DNA of 38,111 nucleotides from CAZSHG01 sp964606695 [NCBI: uncultured bacterium] (GCA_964606695.1 CAZSHG010000026.1:1-38111), one strand, 5' to 3'; shown: positions 15,158 through 25,035, counted from the first letter of the stretch. Made by a program: numbers and translations. Notes: generated from the sequence alone by a model not told the origin.

Positions 15158-17578
15158 ATGATGAGCGAAGAACTTAACAAATCAACCCACGGAATGCTGG
15201 ATCTATCCATTAGCTTTCCAGACGAAGAAAACCTGCTTTCAAAAAAGGCGAAACTGAGCGAGAACGCCGTAACGGTGCTGAAGAAACGCTATTTAAGGCG
15301 CGACTTGAACGGAAACGTCATCGAAATGCCCGAGGACATGTTCGCTCGTGTGGCCAAGACGATAGCCGAAGTCGATGGCAGATACGATCCGCACGCCGAT
15401 CTCGCCGGAACGGCCCGCGATTTCTACGAAACCATGGTTTCCCTGGATTTCATGCCCAACTCGCCGACGCTTATGAATGCCGGTAGGTATCTCGGCCAGC
15501 TCTCGGCTTGTTTTGTCCTTCCGGTCGAGGATTCTATGGAGTGCATTTTTGAGACATTAAAAAATACAGCTCTCATCCATAAATCCGGCGGCGGAACCGG
15601 TTTCTCATTTTCGAGAATTAGGCCCGCTAATGACGTGGTTCATAGCACAGTAGGTATTTCGTCCGGTCCGATAAGCTTCATGCAGGTTTACGATGCCGCC
15701 ACGGAGACGGTCAAACAGGGCGGGACGAGACGCGGCGCTAATATGGGCATCCTACGCGTCGATCACCCGGATATCCTCGAATTCATCGAATGCAAAGCCA
15801 ATTTGAAGAAGTTGAATAATTTCAACATCTCTGTCGCATTGACCGAGGATTTCATGAAAGCCGTCGAAACCGATGGAGAATATGACCTAAGAAACCCCCG
15901 GAACGGCAGGCCAATTCAAAAATTAAGAGCGGGGGAGGTGTTCGATAAGATCGTCCGTCATGCGTGGTCAACAGGAGAACCGGGGATAATATTCCTCGAC
16001 AGGATTAATAGAGACAATCCAACTCCGCATATCGGCAAAATCGAAAGCACCAATCCATGCGGAGAACAGCCCCTGTTGCCCTACGAGAGTTGCAATCTCG
16101 GAAGTATAAATCTATCGAACTTTGTCAGGGAAGATAAAACCGTCGATTTCGACAACCTTACGCGAATAACAAGACTGGCCGTCCATTTCCTGGACAACGT
16201 AATCGACGCAAACCAGTATCCGTTGAAGGAAATCGCCGATATGACGCGCGCGAATCGCAAAATAGGGCTTGGAATCATGGGATTCGCGGATATGCTTTAC
16301 AAGATGGAAATCCCGTATAACTCCGATAGAGCTGTTAATCTGGCGGAAGAAATCATGTCCACCGTCCAGGTCGAAGGCCGAAGGATGTCTGCCGAATTAG
16401 GGGCCGAAAGAGACGTGTTTCCGAATTTCATTGGCAGTATATACGACCATCCCGACGGAATCTCCGTTAGGAACGCTACCGTTACGACAATTGCTCCAAC
16501 CGGAACGATAAGTATAATTTCGGGTTGTTCGAGCGGCATCGAACCGGTTTTCGCACTTGCCTATGAACGTAACGTTATGGATGGCACACGTATGCTCGAG
16601 GTTAATCCGCATTTCGAAAAAGCCCTGAGAGATAGAAATCTCTATTCGGAAGAACTGATGCGTGAAGTAATAGAGAAGGGAAGTATCGCGGATATAGATG
16701 AGATTCCCCCGGAATTAAGGGAGGTTTTCGTAACGAGCCACGATATTTCTCCGGAATGGCATGTCAGAATACAGGGCGCTTTCCAGAAATATACGGATAA
16801 CGCCGTGTCAAAGACGGTCAACTTCCCTAACGAAGCCGAGGAAGAGGAAGTCCGTCAGGTTTACAGACTCGCATATGAACTTGGGTGCAAGGGCGTAACG
16901 ATCTATCGGGACGGTAGCCGCGCCGAGCAGGTTCTCAGCGTGAAGAAGAAAGAGGATAAAAAAGGCGAAGAGATACAGGCACAAACACTGCCGTCAAAAA
17001 TCAGAATTAAAAAACGGCCGAGGCCGGTTGTTACACAGGGCGCGACCTTTAAAATCGCTGGTGGATGCGGTAACCTCTATATTACAATCAACGAAGACGA
17101 CCATTCGCCGTGCGAGCTGTTCACACATATAGGCAAATCCGGCGGGTGCGCGCAGAGCTGGTCGGAAGCCGTGAGTAGAATGATAAGTCTCGCATTGAGA
17201 AGTGGCATCGACCCGGAAGAAATATTCGAACAGCTCAAGGGAATAGCGTGTCCAAGCCCCGTATGGGACCGAGGCGAAATGATAAAATCCTGTTCCGACG
17301 GGATATCAAAAGCTTTGCGGTGGTATATCAAGGCGCGTAGAAAAGCGGATAACCCGGAAATCAGCGAAGAATCCGAAATGGATTCATTGGTTCTGCACCC
17401 CAAGGATGAAAAGGGAAATTCCTTCCAGTTGCCGGATACAGACGATATACCTGAAAAGGAAAAGGAGATGAGCGCGAAAACCGAGCCGGGAACGATCTGC
17501 CCCGAATGCGGTTCCAGGATGTATTACGAGGAAGGTTGCCAGAAATGCCATTCTTGCGGTCACAGTAAATGCGGCTGA
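15158..17578 (+). CDS. nrdJ: AdoCbl-dependent (class II) ribonucleotide reductase
   Basis: An 806-aa reductase that makes deoxyribonucleotides using adenosylcobalamin to create a thiyl radical. The N-terminal region has [21 protein letters not shown] (with the first redox Cys), then [16 protein letters not shown] and [32 protein letters not shown] (about residues 295-315) carries the radical Cys, and [21 protein letters not shown] follows. The C terminus is a zinc ribbon, CPECG ... [13 protein letters not shown], which probably works in re-reduction. There is no ATP-cone. ATG 15161, directly after 15158, is also possible. A terminator follows at 17605. Upstream boxes suggest NrdR and DnaA control. 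Confidence 0.95.
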   Translation: MMSEELNKSTHGMLDLSISFPDEENLLSKKAKLSENAVTVLKKRYLRRDLNGNVIEMPEDMFARVAKTIAEVDGRYDPHADLAGTARDFYETMVSLDFMPNSPTLMNAGRYLGQLSACFVLPVEDSMECIFETLKNTALIHKSGGGTGFSFSRIRPANDVVHSTVGISSGPISFMQVYDAATETVKQGGTRRGANMGILRVDHPDILEFIECKANLKKLNNFNISVALTEDFMKAVETDGEYDLRNPRNGRPIQKLRAGEVFDKIVRHAWSTGEPGIIFLDRINRDNPTPHIGKIESTNPCGEQPLLPYESCNLGSINLSNFVREDKTVDFDNLTRITRLAVHFLDNVIDANQYPLKEIADMTRANRKIGLGIMGFADMLYKMEIPYNSDRAVNLAEEIMSTVQVEGRRMSAELGAERDVFPNFIGSIYDHPDGISVRNATVTTIAPTGTISIISGCSSGIEPVFALAYERNVMDGTRMLEVNPHFEKALRDRNLYSEELMREVIEKGSIADIDEIPPELREVFVTSHDISPEWHVRIQGAFQKYTDNAVSKTVNFPNEAEEEEVRQVYRLAYELGCKGVTIYRDGSRAEQVLSVKKKEDKKGEEIQAQTLPSKIRIKKRPRPVVTQGATFKIAGGCGNLYITINEDDHSPCELFTHIGKSGGCAQSWSEAVSRMISLALRSGIDPEEIFEQLKGIACPSPVWDRGEMIKSCSDGISKALRWYIKARRKADNPEISEESEMDSLVLHPKDEKGNSFQLPDTDDIPEKEKEMSAKTEPGTICPECGSRMYYEEGCQKCHSCGHSKCG

Positions 17579-17604
17579 TTAGCGTTGTCGTATTAATTCG
17601 ATTC

Positions 17605-17630
17605 GGGCGGTTTTTGCAACCGCCCTTTTT
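17605..17630 (+). terminator. Rho-independent terminator after nrdJ
   Basis: Perfect 8-bp stem GGGCGGTT/AACCGCCC with a five-base loop, followed by TTTTT (17626-17630), 26 bases past the nrdJ stop. Confidence 0.9.
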
Positions 17631-17695
17631 AATACGTGGCACGCCATTTGCGTTTATCCTGTCGTCCGCCGAGACTATGCAAGGATAGTGATATT

Positions 17696-18631
17696 ATGAA
17701 AAAAGCATTGCACTTTCTATTGTTGTTGTGCATGATAAGCGGCACGTTTGCGAGTTCCTTCGTAAACGACTTCCTCCAAATGGATACCGATATTCGGTCG
17801 TCTGCGATGGGCGGGTGTCCCTTCGCTTCGCGGGGAGCGAGCGCGATTTTCAATAATCCCGCAGTGATCGGTTCCGGGGATTTTCTGTTCTTCGGACACG
17901 AACAGCTCTATGACGGCCTTCTGATATCCGATGCCGCGGGTATCGAGATTAATATCGGCGGGCCCGGCGATTTTGCGTTGGGAGCGCTTTATACCGGCGG
18001 TTCGGGAATCAAAACAACTGAATTGCCGGATCCGGGCGCGCCGGTATCCGCGTCTAATAGACCCTTAGAAACGGGCGAGGAAAGCCACCACGATATCGCC
18101 CTGGTTCCAGCTTACGCAGTTCAATACGGCGATAACCTGCGGTTTGGCGCATCGACAGGATTGATCTTCCGCGATCTCGTTGAAACCACCGGTTATGGCG
18201 CTCTTGCGTCGCTCGGAGCCGACTGGACACCACTACGGAATTTCCATCTCGGTGTTATTCTCAGTAATGCGAGTTATACTACGTGGAGTTCAGGCTCTTC
18301 AGAGTTCGGCGCTCCTTCGATGGTCGTCGGCGGTAGTTATGGAATGCCAATCGCCGCGGGTTTCAATGCGGAATTATGTGCCGGCGGATGCTATTCCCTT
18401 CAAGAAGAGTTAATCGAAGGCTCTACCGGTCTCGAAATATCGTATAAAGACCTTTTTGCTGTTCGCGGCGGCATTTCGGACAACGATTTCAGTGCAGGCG
18501 CCGACCTGCGTATATTCAAAGGCTTCAGAGCCGGCGCGGCCTTATCCGTGCATGAGGACCTGCCGGTTAGCTATAGAATCGGTCTTTCTATGTCGAGGGG
18601 TGGGGAAATTTCCCCGGAAAGCTCCGAATAA
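17696..18631 (+). CDS. PorV/PorQ-like outer-membrane beta-barrel protein
   Basis: A 311-aa protein with a signal peptide (MKKALHFLLLLCMISGTFAS). The mature N terminus FLQMDTDIRSSAMGGCPFASRGASAIFNNPA is the hallmark of the PorV/PorQ (FadL-like) group, where a small-residue stretch is followed by an 'NPA' motif. Alternating strands with many Gly and aromatic residues fill the rest, as in a barrel. PorV shuttles type IX cargo; which member this is cannot be told. ATG 17696 is chosen because AAGGA lies ten bases before it and the signal peptide begins there; the frame is open further upstream. First gene of a six-gene run ending in purH. Confidence 0.75.
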   Translation: MKKALHFLLLLCMISGTFASSFVNDFLQMDTDIRSSAMGGCPFASRGASAIFNNPAVIGSGDFLFFGHEQLYDGLLISDAAGIEINIGGPGDFALGALYTGGSGIKTTELPDPGAPVSASNRPLETGEESHHDIALVPAYAVQYGDNLRFGASTGLIFRDLVETTGYGALASLGADWTPLRNFHLGVILSNASYTTWSSGSSEFGAPSMVVGGSYGMPIAAGFNAELCAGGCYSLQEELIEGSTGLEISYKDLFAVRGGISDNDFSAGADLRIFKGFRAGAALSVHEDLPVSYRIGLSMSRGGEISPESSE

Positions 18632-18636
18632 AGCTT

Positions 18637-19377
18637 ATGCGACTTAATTATATCCCCGGACTCCTCCTCTTAATCATCCCAATATTAGCAAGCCGGCTTT
18701 GTGCATTGCCCGATACACTATTCGCGGGAAAACTATTCGAACTCGGGCTTTATGACGACGCACGTCTCGAGTTCGAGAGAATTGATACGCCACCTATAGA
18801 TGAAATAGACTATTATATTGCTAATTGTTATGTTAAGTCCAATAACTTAAGAAATGCTATTAAGCAATATGAGACAATCATCGAAAAGACAGATGATTAT
18901 GACCTATTATTAAACGCGGCCATTGAATGCTCAGCTGTTGAATTGTATCGCGGAAATCCCGAAGGTGCGCTGGGATGTATCGAGAAAGCTATCGATAGGG
19001 GCGCGGAAATCGACACCGAAAGGATTCAATATTTACGGAAAATCGCCCATAACCGATGGGAGGGGATAGATATCCGGCCACCGAGGAGAAGATCGCCGGC
19101 TCTCGCTCAGGTTATGTCCGTCGCTTTACCCGGAAGTGGCCAGCTATACGGCGGGGATATACTCAACGGCCAGAAGTCTTTGGGAGTAAATACAGCACTG
19201 TGGTATCTGATTATCTCCGCTATCGACGGCGGTTATTATGCACGAGCAATTACCGCATTCTATATTCTCGCGCCGAGATATTGGCTGGGAGCGTCTTCTA
19301 AAGCGGTGGAAATAACGAGGGAGAATAACCTGCAGGATTATATCAGAGCGTGCAGGCAGGCGGAGGAACGATTTTGA
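18637..19377 (+). CDS. TPR protein with C-terminal membrane region (LPGSGQLY motif)
   Basis: A 246-aa secreted or membrane protein. It has a signal peptide (residues 1-22), TPR-like helices (KLFELGLYDDARLEFERI, SNNLRNAIKQYETIIEK, GNPEGALGCIEKAIDRG), a basic segment RPPRRRSPALAQ and a C-terminal hydrophobic domain that opens with MSVALPGSGQLYGGD, as in DUF5683-type proteins. The gene begins five bases after the PorV-like stop and ends overlapping the YidD-like start by one base (TGATG). The gene at 19727 has the same layout, so the two are probably paralogues flanking the YidD-like gene. Function unknown. Confidence 0.72.
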   Translation: MRLNYIPGLLLLIIPILASRLCALPDTLFAGKLFELGLYDDARLEFERIDTPPIDEIDYYIANCYVKSNNLRNAIKQYETIIEKTDDYDLLLNAAIECSAVELYRGNPEGALGCIEKAIDRGAEIDTERIQYLRKIAHNRWEGIDIRPPRRRSPALAQVMSVALPGSGQLYGGDILNGQKSLGVNTALWYLIISAIDGGYYARAITAFYILAPRYWLGASSKAVEITRENNLQDYIRACRQAEERF

Positions 19378-19754
19378 TGAGGAAGGTTGTCACCTTGATA
19401 ATCGTCATATCGTCTCTTGTCCTGGCGAGGGATAGCCTGGCCGCCCCGGATACTACCGAATTGCAACCGCCTTCAAATGCAATACAGGTAATTCTTAAAG
19501 GACTTTTCGATATATACAAACACGGAATATCGGTAACGGAAACTCACCATTGCCCGATGAAACCCGGTTGCGCGGACTTTGCGAGAAAAGTTATCGACGA
19601 AGCAGGTATAATAAAAGGAACCCTTCTAACTGCGGATAGATTGTTGAGAGATAACGTGTTCGCGAGGAAATACTACCCGAAAGACGAGAAAGGGAAATTA
19701 ATCGATCCGGTGGAGAGATATACCCAATGGAAAAAACCTGCACGGCCATACTGA
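19377..19754 (+). CDS. YidD-like protein with a signal peptide
   Basis: A 125-aa protein. The N terminus (MRKVVTLIIVISSLVLARDSLA) is a signal peptide. The core NAIQVILKGLFDIYKHGIS ... HHCPMKPGCADFARKVIDEAGIIKGTLLTADRLLRDN follows the YidD (membrane protein insertion efficiency factor) pattern: an amphipathic helix, then CxxxPxC, then a G-x-x-x-G helix and an R-L-R segment. Classical YidD is cytoplasmic and works with YidC; the signal peptide here suggests a periplasmic relative. Start chosen at ATG 19377, with GGAGGA upstream and a one-base overlap with the previous stop. It sits between two TPR/LPGSG genes, so the three probably act together. Confidence 0.7.
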   Translation: MRKVVTLIIVISSLVLARDSLAAPDTTELQPPSNAIQVILKGLFDIYKHGISVTETHHCPMKPGCADFARKVIDEAGIIKGTLLTADRLLRDNVFARKYYPKDEKGKLIDPVERYTQWKKPARPY

Positions 19755-20560
19755 TTCTATTGTGTCTGACGGCTTTTGGCCAGGACGGTTTCCCCGGGCG
19801 TCTCGAGGACCTCGGCGAATATCGTCGTGCCGCGGTCGAATATTTGCGTTTAGCGCACGAGGATTCCACGACCGAGGGATCTTCGAAAGCGAGTTTCAAG
19901 GCCGCGTTGTGTTTTGAGAAAACCCGAGATTATTCGACGTCGAAGAAAATATACCTTGAACTGGATAATCCCGTAAATTCCGTAAATATCCGTGAAGCCG
20001 CTTATTATCGAGCTGGGGTTTCCGATTTTTTCCTCGGAAAATTGAACCTTGTCGTCGATCGTGCAGATAATGCCGAAGGTTCCGACAGCCTGATCGACGC
20101 ATTGACTTACCTGAGCGGATGGTCATATTTTTTTGGGCGCGAATACGCTATTTCGAAGAGCGTATTCGAAGGTTTAGAACCATCGCTTTACAATAGTTCC
20201 GCGGGATTCATGTTTACACAAAGCGATGATGGTCTCAATCTCAAACGCCGTTCCCCCTTCCTCGCGGCGTCGATGAGTGTGGTATTGCCGGGAAGCGGAA
20301 AAGCCTATTACGGTAGATGGGGAGATGCTCTGGTCAACTTCATTGTTATCGGTTGCTCGGCTGGCGGCGCAACCGCGCTCTGGGAAAAGGATAGAGATTT
20401 CGCCTTGACATTAGCGGTAATTGGAGCTTTTTTCTATGGCGGCAATGTTTACGGAAGTTACGTTGGCGCGAAGTGGTTCAATGAACAACAGCATAGAGAA
20501 CTGTATCGATATGCCAGACAAAACGTTAATAGACGACCTGAAGAACTCTTCGACGACTAA
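19727..20560 (+). CDS. TPR protein with C-terminal membrane region (LPGSGKAYY motif)
   Basis: A 277-aa protein with a signal peptide (MEKTCTAILILLCLTAFG), helical repeats of TPR type (DLGEYRRAAVEYLRLAHED, CFEKTRDYSTSKKIYLEL) and a hydrophobic C-terminal domain that opens SMSVVLPGSGKAYYGRWGDALVNF. Layout and motif match the protein at 18637. The start lies 28 bases inside the YidD-like gene, so translation is likely coupled. Its 3' end overlaps the next gene if that starts at 20511. Function unknown; a membrane-associated assembly role is inference. Confidence 0.7.
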   Translation: MEKTCTAILILLCLTAFGQDGFPGRLEDLGEYRRAAVEYLRLAHEDSTTEGSSKASFKAALCFEKTRDYSTSKKIYLELDNPVNSVNIREAAYYRAGVSDFFLGKLNLVVDRADNAEGSDSLIDALTYLSGWSYFFGREYAISKSVFEGLEPSLYNSSAGFMFTQSDDGLNLKRRSPFLAASMSVVLPGSGKAYYGRWGDALVNFIVIGCSAGGATALWEKDRDFALTLAVIGAFFYGGNVYGSYVGAKWFNEQQHRELYRYARQNVNRRPEELFDD

Positions 20561-21158
20561 AAGCTGTCTTCTCGCGGAATTCCGCCGAAAAAGCGTTCAC
20601 CTTTTCGCGCTCGTTATTCCCATAGGCTACGTCATAGTCCCCGAAGGCCCGGCTAAACTTATTTTGGCCGCATGCGCGTTTATCGCTATTCTGATCGATA
20701 TACTCAAATATTACGATAAAGGGTTTCGCCGGATATTCTACAAAATATTCGGTAATATGTTGCGTAGCAAAGAGATAAAACGCTTCACGGCGTCATCGTA
20801 TATACTCGCCGCGGGCCTGATATGTGCCTTCGCGTTCAGCAAATGGGTGATGGTTACGTCTATGGTGTTCATCATATTAGGAGATGTGGCAGGCGCAATT
20901 TTTGGCAGGAGATTCGGCAAACATAAAACGATAGGGAATAAAACCCTCGAGGGAAGTATGGCGTTCTTCCTAACGGCTTATTTTGGAGCGATTATCTTCA
21001 AGTTAATTGCGTTGCCTGTGGTGCCGTGGTCGGCTATTTTCATGGGCGCGTTAACCGCGGCCGTCCTCGAAGCGCTTCCTCTGGGAATAGACGATAACCT
21101 GTCGGTTCCGGTTTTGACGGGATTGTTACTTCAACTCATGTATATAGGACATTTTTAG
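20511..21158 (+). CDS. Dolichol/phytol-kinase-like CTP-dependent lipid kinase
   Basis: A 215-aa integral membrane protein of the SEC59/VTE5 (dolichol or phytol kinase) type. It has FRRKSVHLFALVIPIGY near the N terminus (the RKxxH motif), then GDVAGAIFGRRFGKHKTIGNKTLEGSMAFF, the conserved CTP-site region with G-R-x-x-G-K and N-K-T-x-E-G-S, and GIDDNLSVPVLTG near the end. It probably phosphorylates a polyprenol or similar lipid alcohol; the native substrate is unknown. The start is uncertain: ATG 20511 or 20481 both lie inside the previous gene and lack a ribosome binding site. The purH ribosome site follows its stop. Confidence 0.78.
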   Translation: MPDKTLIDDLKNSSTTKSCLLAEFRRKSVHLFALVIPIGYVIVPEGPAKLILAACAFIAILIDILKYYDKGFRRIFYKIFGNMLRSKEIKRFTASSYILAAGLICAFAFSKWVMVTSMVFIILGDVAGAIFGRRFGKHKTIGNKTLEGSMAFFLTAYFGAIIFKLIALPVVPWSAIFMGALTAAVLEALPLGIDDNLSVPVLTGLLLQLMYIGHF

Positions 21159-21167
21159 GAGGATAGT

Positions 21168-22697
21168 ATGGGAATCAAAATCCACAACGCTCTTATTTCC
21201 GTGTGGGACAAGGACGGCGTGGAAGCTTTTGCGAAAGGGCTTATACGTCATGGCGCTAAGATATATTCTACGGGCGGCACCGCGAAAATCCTGGACGAAA
21301 ACGGAATAAAAGTTACGCCACTGGATTCGCTTACGGGATTTACCGAGCTTATTGGCGGTCGCGTGAAGACACTTCATCCGAAAGTCTTCGCCGGAATACT
21401 TGCAAATCGGGAACTCGAGGACCACATGGACGCCATCCAGGAACTCGATATTCCGGCTTTCGATCTGATCGCAGTGAATCTGTATCCCTTCGAAGATACA
21501 CTCACAAAGACCTCCGATTTATCGGAGTTAGTTGAGATGATCGATATAGGTGGCGTCGCGTTACTTCGCGCCGCCGCTAAGAACCACAACGGCGTGGTTA
21601 CGGTTTCAACACCGGACGACTATCTCAACACCATCGAGGAATTAGATGAGAAAGGAGAAATCTCAATCGAAACAAGCAGGCGATTCGCGGGCAAGGCTTT
21701 CAGGACGACATCCTATTACGACGCTTTGATAGCGAACACCGTCGATGATAAACGTTTCCCAATGGCTTATCCGCTTCCCCTTAAGCTCGTTCGGGAACTT
21801 AGATACGGCGAGAATCCCCATCAACGGGCGGCTCTGTATGCAAATTCGCTCGAAAATAAAGGAGTCCCTTATGCCGGGCAATTATGGGGCAAGGAACTTA
21901 GTTACAACAATATTCTCGATCTGGACGCCGTTCTTACCACTATCCAGGAGTTCGAGAAGGAAACCTCGGTAGCAATAGTGAAACATCTCAGCCCCTGTGG
22001 TATCGGCACGGGAGATACGCTTGAGGAAGCCTACAAATCGGCGCTCGAGGGCGATCCTGTATCTGCCTTTGGAGGAATTGTAGGTCTTTCTCGTAAAGTG
22101 GACGAAGCTACCGCTCAAAAAATGTCCAAACATTTCTTCGAGGCCGTCCTCGCGCCGGATTACGAACCCGAGGCACTGGAAATCCTGAAGAAGAAAAAGA
22201 ACCTTCGTTTGCTCTCCATGACTCTGGAATTGCCGTCGCAGAAGCTCCAGTTCAGAGGTGTTCAGGGCGGTTTACTGGTTCAGGATATGGATCTGCCATA
22301 CGTGAACCCGGAAAAGTGGGAAGTCGCTACGAAACGTAAGCCATCACCGGAGGAAGACAGGGCGTTACACTTCGCGTGGCGCGCCGTAAAATGTGTCAAG
22401 TCGAACGCTGTCCTGATTGCCGGGGAAAAGGCGGTTTACGGTATCGGCGGCGGATTACCCAGTCGTGTAGATGCCGCCAAACTCGCTGTCGAAAAGGCGG
22501 GAGACAAATCAGGGGGCGCGGTCGGAGCCTCAGATGCCTTCTTCCCATTTCCGGACGGCATGGAAGTTTTAGTCGAGGCTGGCGTGACGGCAGTCGTCCA
22601 ACCGGGCGGTTCCATCCGAGACGACAAGGTCACCGCGCGCGCCGACGAATTAGGTATCGCCATGGTGCACACTGGCACGAGGCATTTCAAGCATTAA
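21168..22697 (+). CDS. purH: Bifunctional AICAR transformylase / IMP cyclohydrolase
   Basis: A 509-aa enzyme for the last two steps of IMP synthesis in purine biosynthesis. The N-terminal cyclohydrolase part shows ALISVWDKDGVEAFAKGL, STGGTAKIL and GGRVKTLHPKVFAGIL. The transformylase part shows LRYGENPHQRAALY, VKHLSPCGIGTG, SDAFFPFPDGMEV and VQPGGSIRDDKV. KHLSPCG has Ser where KHxNPCG is usual. AGGAGG five bases before the ATG marks the start. It closes the six-gene run; cytoplasmic. Confidence 0.97.
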   Translation: MGIKIHNALISVWDKDGVEAFAKGLIRHGAKIYSTGGTAKILDENGIKVTPLDSLTGFTELIGGRVKTLHPKVFAGILANRELEDHMDAIQELDIPAFDLIAVNLYPFEDTLTKTSDLSELVEMIDIGGVALLRAAAKNHNGVVTVSTPDDYLNTIEELDEKGEISIETSRRFAGKAFRTTSYYDALIANTVDDKRFPMAYPLPLKLVRELRYGENPHQRAALYANSLENKGVPYAGQLWGKELSYNNILDLDAVLTTIQEFEKETSVAIVKHLSPCGIGTGDTLEEAYKSALEGDPVSAFGGIVGLSRKVDEATAQKMSKHFFEAVLAPDYEPEALEILKKKKNLRLLSMTLELPSQKLQFRGVQGGLLVQDMDLPYVNPEKWEVATKRKPSPEEDRALHFAWRAVKCVKSNAVLIAGEKAVYGIGGGLPSRVDAAKLAVEKAGDKSGGAVGASDAFFPFPDGMEVLVEAGVTAVVQPGGSIRDDKVTARADELGIAMVHTGTRHFKH

Positions 22698-22827
22698 TAT
22701 TGTCGTTAGTCGTTAGAGGAAATTTAAGAGTGGATGGTTGAGAATTGAGAATGACTGATGCTGTATCTCGAATCCCGAACGATCCATGTCACACTAATTA
22801 TCGATCTTAATCTTAAATCACTTAAGC
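22698..22827. other. Intergenic with short purine-rich repeats
   Basis: Holds a short direct repeat (GTCGTTA twice near 22704-22716) and a GGTTGAGAATTGAGAATG stretch resembling the GAGAGTTGAGAG repeats at about 3400 and 5540. No terminator with a T tract is seen after purH. Confidence 0.45.
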
Positions 22828-23405
22828 TTAGATTCCTCGCAGGGTACGACGTCGTCTTCTCATTCGAATGAAAAAGACTGTGAGGAGAACCAGGATTGTC
22901 AATGCGAGTATTATTCCCAGTATCGGCAAAACAACCGATAGAACAGATATGACAACAGATGCGATGTTCTCCACCGTCGAGAACAGGGGGTTGCCCATTC
23001 TTGCTGTCGTTGCGGTTGTCACTGTCCGTGCCCCAACAGTAGCGGATTGAACCAGGCCTGCGGCGCCCCGCCACCCGCTATTACTGCAAGTGTCCATTTC
23101 AAAAGCGGATGCATACCGGTGATGAATGATGCCGAAACCAGAATGCCGGCAATTATGGAGGCAGGCGTGGCGATTGTATCCAGAAGATTATCCAGCCAGG
23201 GGACATAATACGCTACAATCTCCAGAATTGTGGCCACAGCGAAAATTATCAACGCGGGGAGACTGGCCACCCAGCTGAAATTTGGGGCAAGCTCGATATA
23301 GCCGGAATAACTGGCTATACTGACTACCAGAAGGGGAATGAATACACGAAATCCACAAGCAACCGCCAGAGCTATGCCGAGTAAGGCAAGAAGAAGATAT
23401 TCCAT
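22828..23405 (-). pseudogene. DUF4126 membrane protein gene, split by a frameshift
   Basis: The first frame (23405 to about 23067) encodes MEYLLLALLGIALAVACGFR and continues as a normal DUF4126 membrane protein to MHPLLKWTLAVIAGGG. The family sequence then continues in another frame as GAAGLVQSATVGARTV, with the GNPLFSTVENIAS segment and a final helix ending RMRRRRRTLRGI, stopping at 22828. The shift maps to a run of four G on the coding strand (plus-strand CCCC 23066-23069); one extra G would restore about 190 residues, the usual size. This could be a real mutation, a base-calling error or, less likely, programmed -1 slippage. Both halves look well conserved, so recent origin or error is favoured. 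Confidence 0.8.
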
Positions 23406-23446
23406 CGAGATTCCCCCTTATCGTCACGGATAATCGAGCACCACTA

Positions 23447-24340
23447 CTACTCGGATTTTTCCGCCTTTTTCTTTTCTTTTTCCCTGGCCTTTTTCTTTTC
23501 CTGAGCCGCCCGAACTTTGGGCGCGTCGTTTAATATCTCGCCGGATTTTTTTGTATGAATAGTCCCGGTGGGGCAAACAACAACGCATATCTGGCAATTT
23601 TTGCATTTCTCGTAGTCGATATGGGCAAGGTTATTTTCGAAAGTTATGGCGTCGAAAGGGCATTCCTTAACACATCTCTGGCAGGCTATACAGCCGGTTT
23701 CGCATACCTGTTTTACCTCTTTACCACTGTAAACATTGTTGCACGCTATCCAGACATGGTCTGCCGTGGGCATAAGTTCGAGGACGTCGTTGGGGCATAC
23801 CGTAACGCACGCGCCGCAACCGGTGCACTTATCACGGAAGACAACCGGCAAATCGTCGGCACCCATCGCCATAGCGTCGAAGGGACAGGCTTCCACGCAG
23901 GTTCCTAATCCTATACATCCGTTTGGACACGCTTTTGGGCCGCCCTGTATAAGAACTGCCGCCTGACAGTCGCGGATTCCCTCGTATTCGTATGCGTCCA
24001 CTGCGTGATTTTTGCCGCCTCTGCATTTTAGCACCGCTATCGTCGCCGTAGAAGCACCGGCCTCCACGCCGAGGATACTCGATATCGCGGAAGTCACGCC
24101 TTCGCCACCGGGAATACAACCGGCGATAGGCGCTTCGCCTTCAACGACAGCCTTCGCAAAACCCGAGCAACCGGGATAACCGCAGGCACCGCAGTTTGCA
24201 CCGGGAAGAACGTCTTCGACCTGTTCGACTCGAGGATCGACCGGAACGTGGAATTTTTTCGCCGCGAATCCCAGGAATGCGCCAAAACAGAGAGCCAGAA
24301 ACCCAATTTCCAATATTGATCCAAGAAGTGTTAAATCCAT
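23447..24340 (-). CDS. rnfB: RnfB-type electron transport protein, multi-cluster ferredoxin
   Basis: A 297-aa protein of the RnfB family. One N-terminal membrane helix is followed by the Fe-S domain NCGACGYPGCSGFAKAV (residues about 49-65) with the fourth Cys in IAGCIPGG. Downstream come several CxxCxxCxxxC ferredoxin motifs (CIGLGTCVEACPFDA, CTGCGACVTVCPND, CIACQRCVKECPFDA, CKNCQICVVVCPTG) and a Lys/Glu-rich tail. In the Rnf complex it passes electrons between ferredoxin and the membrane, coupled to NAD and ion transport. No other rnf gene is next to it. Its ATG overlaps the upstream LolA-like stop by one base (TAATG). Confidence 0.92.
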   Translation of the reverse strand: MDLTLLGSILEIGFLALCFGAFLGFAAKKFHVPVDPRVEQVEDVLPGANCGACGYPGCSGFAKAVVEGEAPIAGCIPGGEGVTSAISSILGVEAGASTATIAVLKCRGGKNHAVDAYEYEGIRDCQAAVLIQGGPKACPNGCIGLGTCVEACPFDAMAMGADDLPVVFRDKCTGCGACVTVCPNDVLELMPTADHVWIACNNVYSGKEVKQVCETGCIACQRCVKECPFDAITFENNLAHIDYEKCKNCQICVVVCPTGTIHTKKSGEILNDAPKVRAAQEKKKAREKEKKKAEKSE

Positions 24341-25011
24341 TATTTACCCTTACCTTCGAGATCGGTCGTGCCCATCAGGAAACTTATAATCACGCTGTCG
24401 GGCGGGGTATGACCGGGGATTTCAATTGTCTCGTATATCATTGTTTCGACAATATCGTCGGCTTTATTAAAATAATCACGGCGTTTCGGCGCGATACTCA
24501 TTCTATCGGTGATATAGAGTTCATATTTAATCATATCGGCGCCAGGAAAGGCGTGATTGACCGAATCAGGCCAGAATAACGTCATGCTGTATGGCTCGTA
24601 GATATTCCTATCGTAAACCATGCTGATATTCGGTTTTTTGGGGTCTCTGGATAGATAATCGGCCAGCACGAAAGACGCCGAATCGCCTATGAATTGGATG
24701 TCGTAAAAATGTTCGCGGTTAAATGGACTTCGTTCAATCAGGATGAAGAACCAGGGGTCGTCGTATTCGCTCATCGCAACGAATTTCACCGTATCGTCGG
24801 CGGTAATAAAAGTCCCGTGGGGAGGCATAAGGAAGTATTGCCCCGACGTCGTGTCCTCGCCCTCAATAAAAGTGTAATCGCCATAGAAGGATTGGGCGGC
24901 GGGGAGATTGAAAACAACCTCCCGTAAATTTTCGAAAAATTCTACCGGATCGGTTTCGCCTAAAGCGCTAAAAGCAATAAAGATAATTGTCAGGATCATC
25001 ATATATTTCAT
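24340..25011 (-). CDS. Secreted LolA-like protein (tentative)
   Basis: A 223-aa protein with a signal peptide (MKYMMILTIIFIAFSALGE). The mature part (FFENLREVVFNLPAAQSFYGDYTF ... TSGQYFLMPPHGTFITADDTVKFVAMSEYDDPWF) has the alternating strand pattern of LolA/outer-membrane lipoprotein carrier proteins and similar lipid-binding folds, but no diagnostic motif. AGGAG precedes the ATG, with a good promoter at 25036-25064. It shares a transcript with rnfB through a one-base overlap. A functional link to Rnf is not evident. Confidence 0.55.
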   Translation of the reverse strand: MKYMMILTIIFIAFSALGETDPVEFFENLREVVFNLPAAQSFYGDYTFIEGEDTTSGQYFLMPPHGTFITADDTVKFVAMSEYDDPWFFILIERSPFNREHFYDIQFIGDSASFVLADYLSRDPKKPNISMVYDRNIYEPYSMTLFWPDSVNHAFPGADMIKYELYITDRMSIAPKRRDYFNKADDIVETMIYETIEIPGHTPPDSVIISFLMGTTDLEGKGK

Positions 25012-25035
25012 ATTTCTCCTAAAAAAACGGATTCA

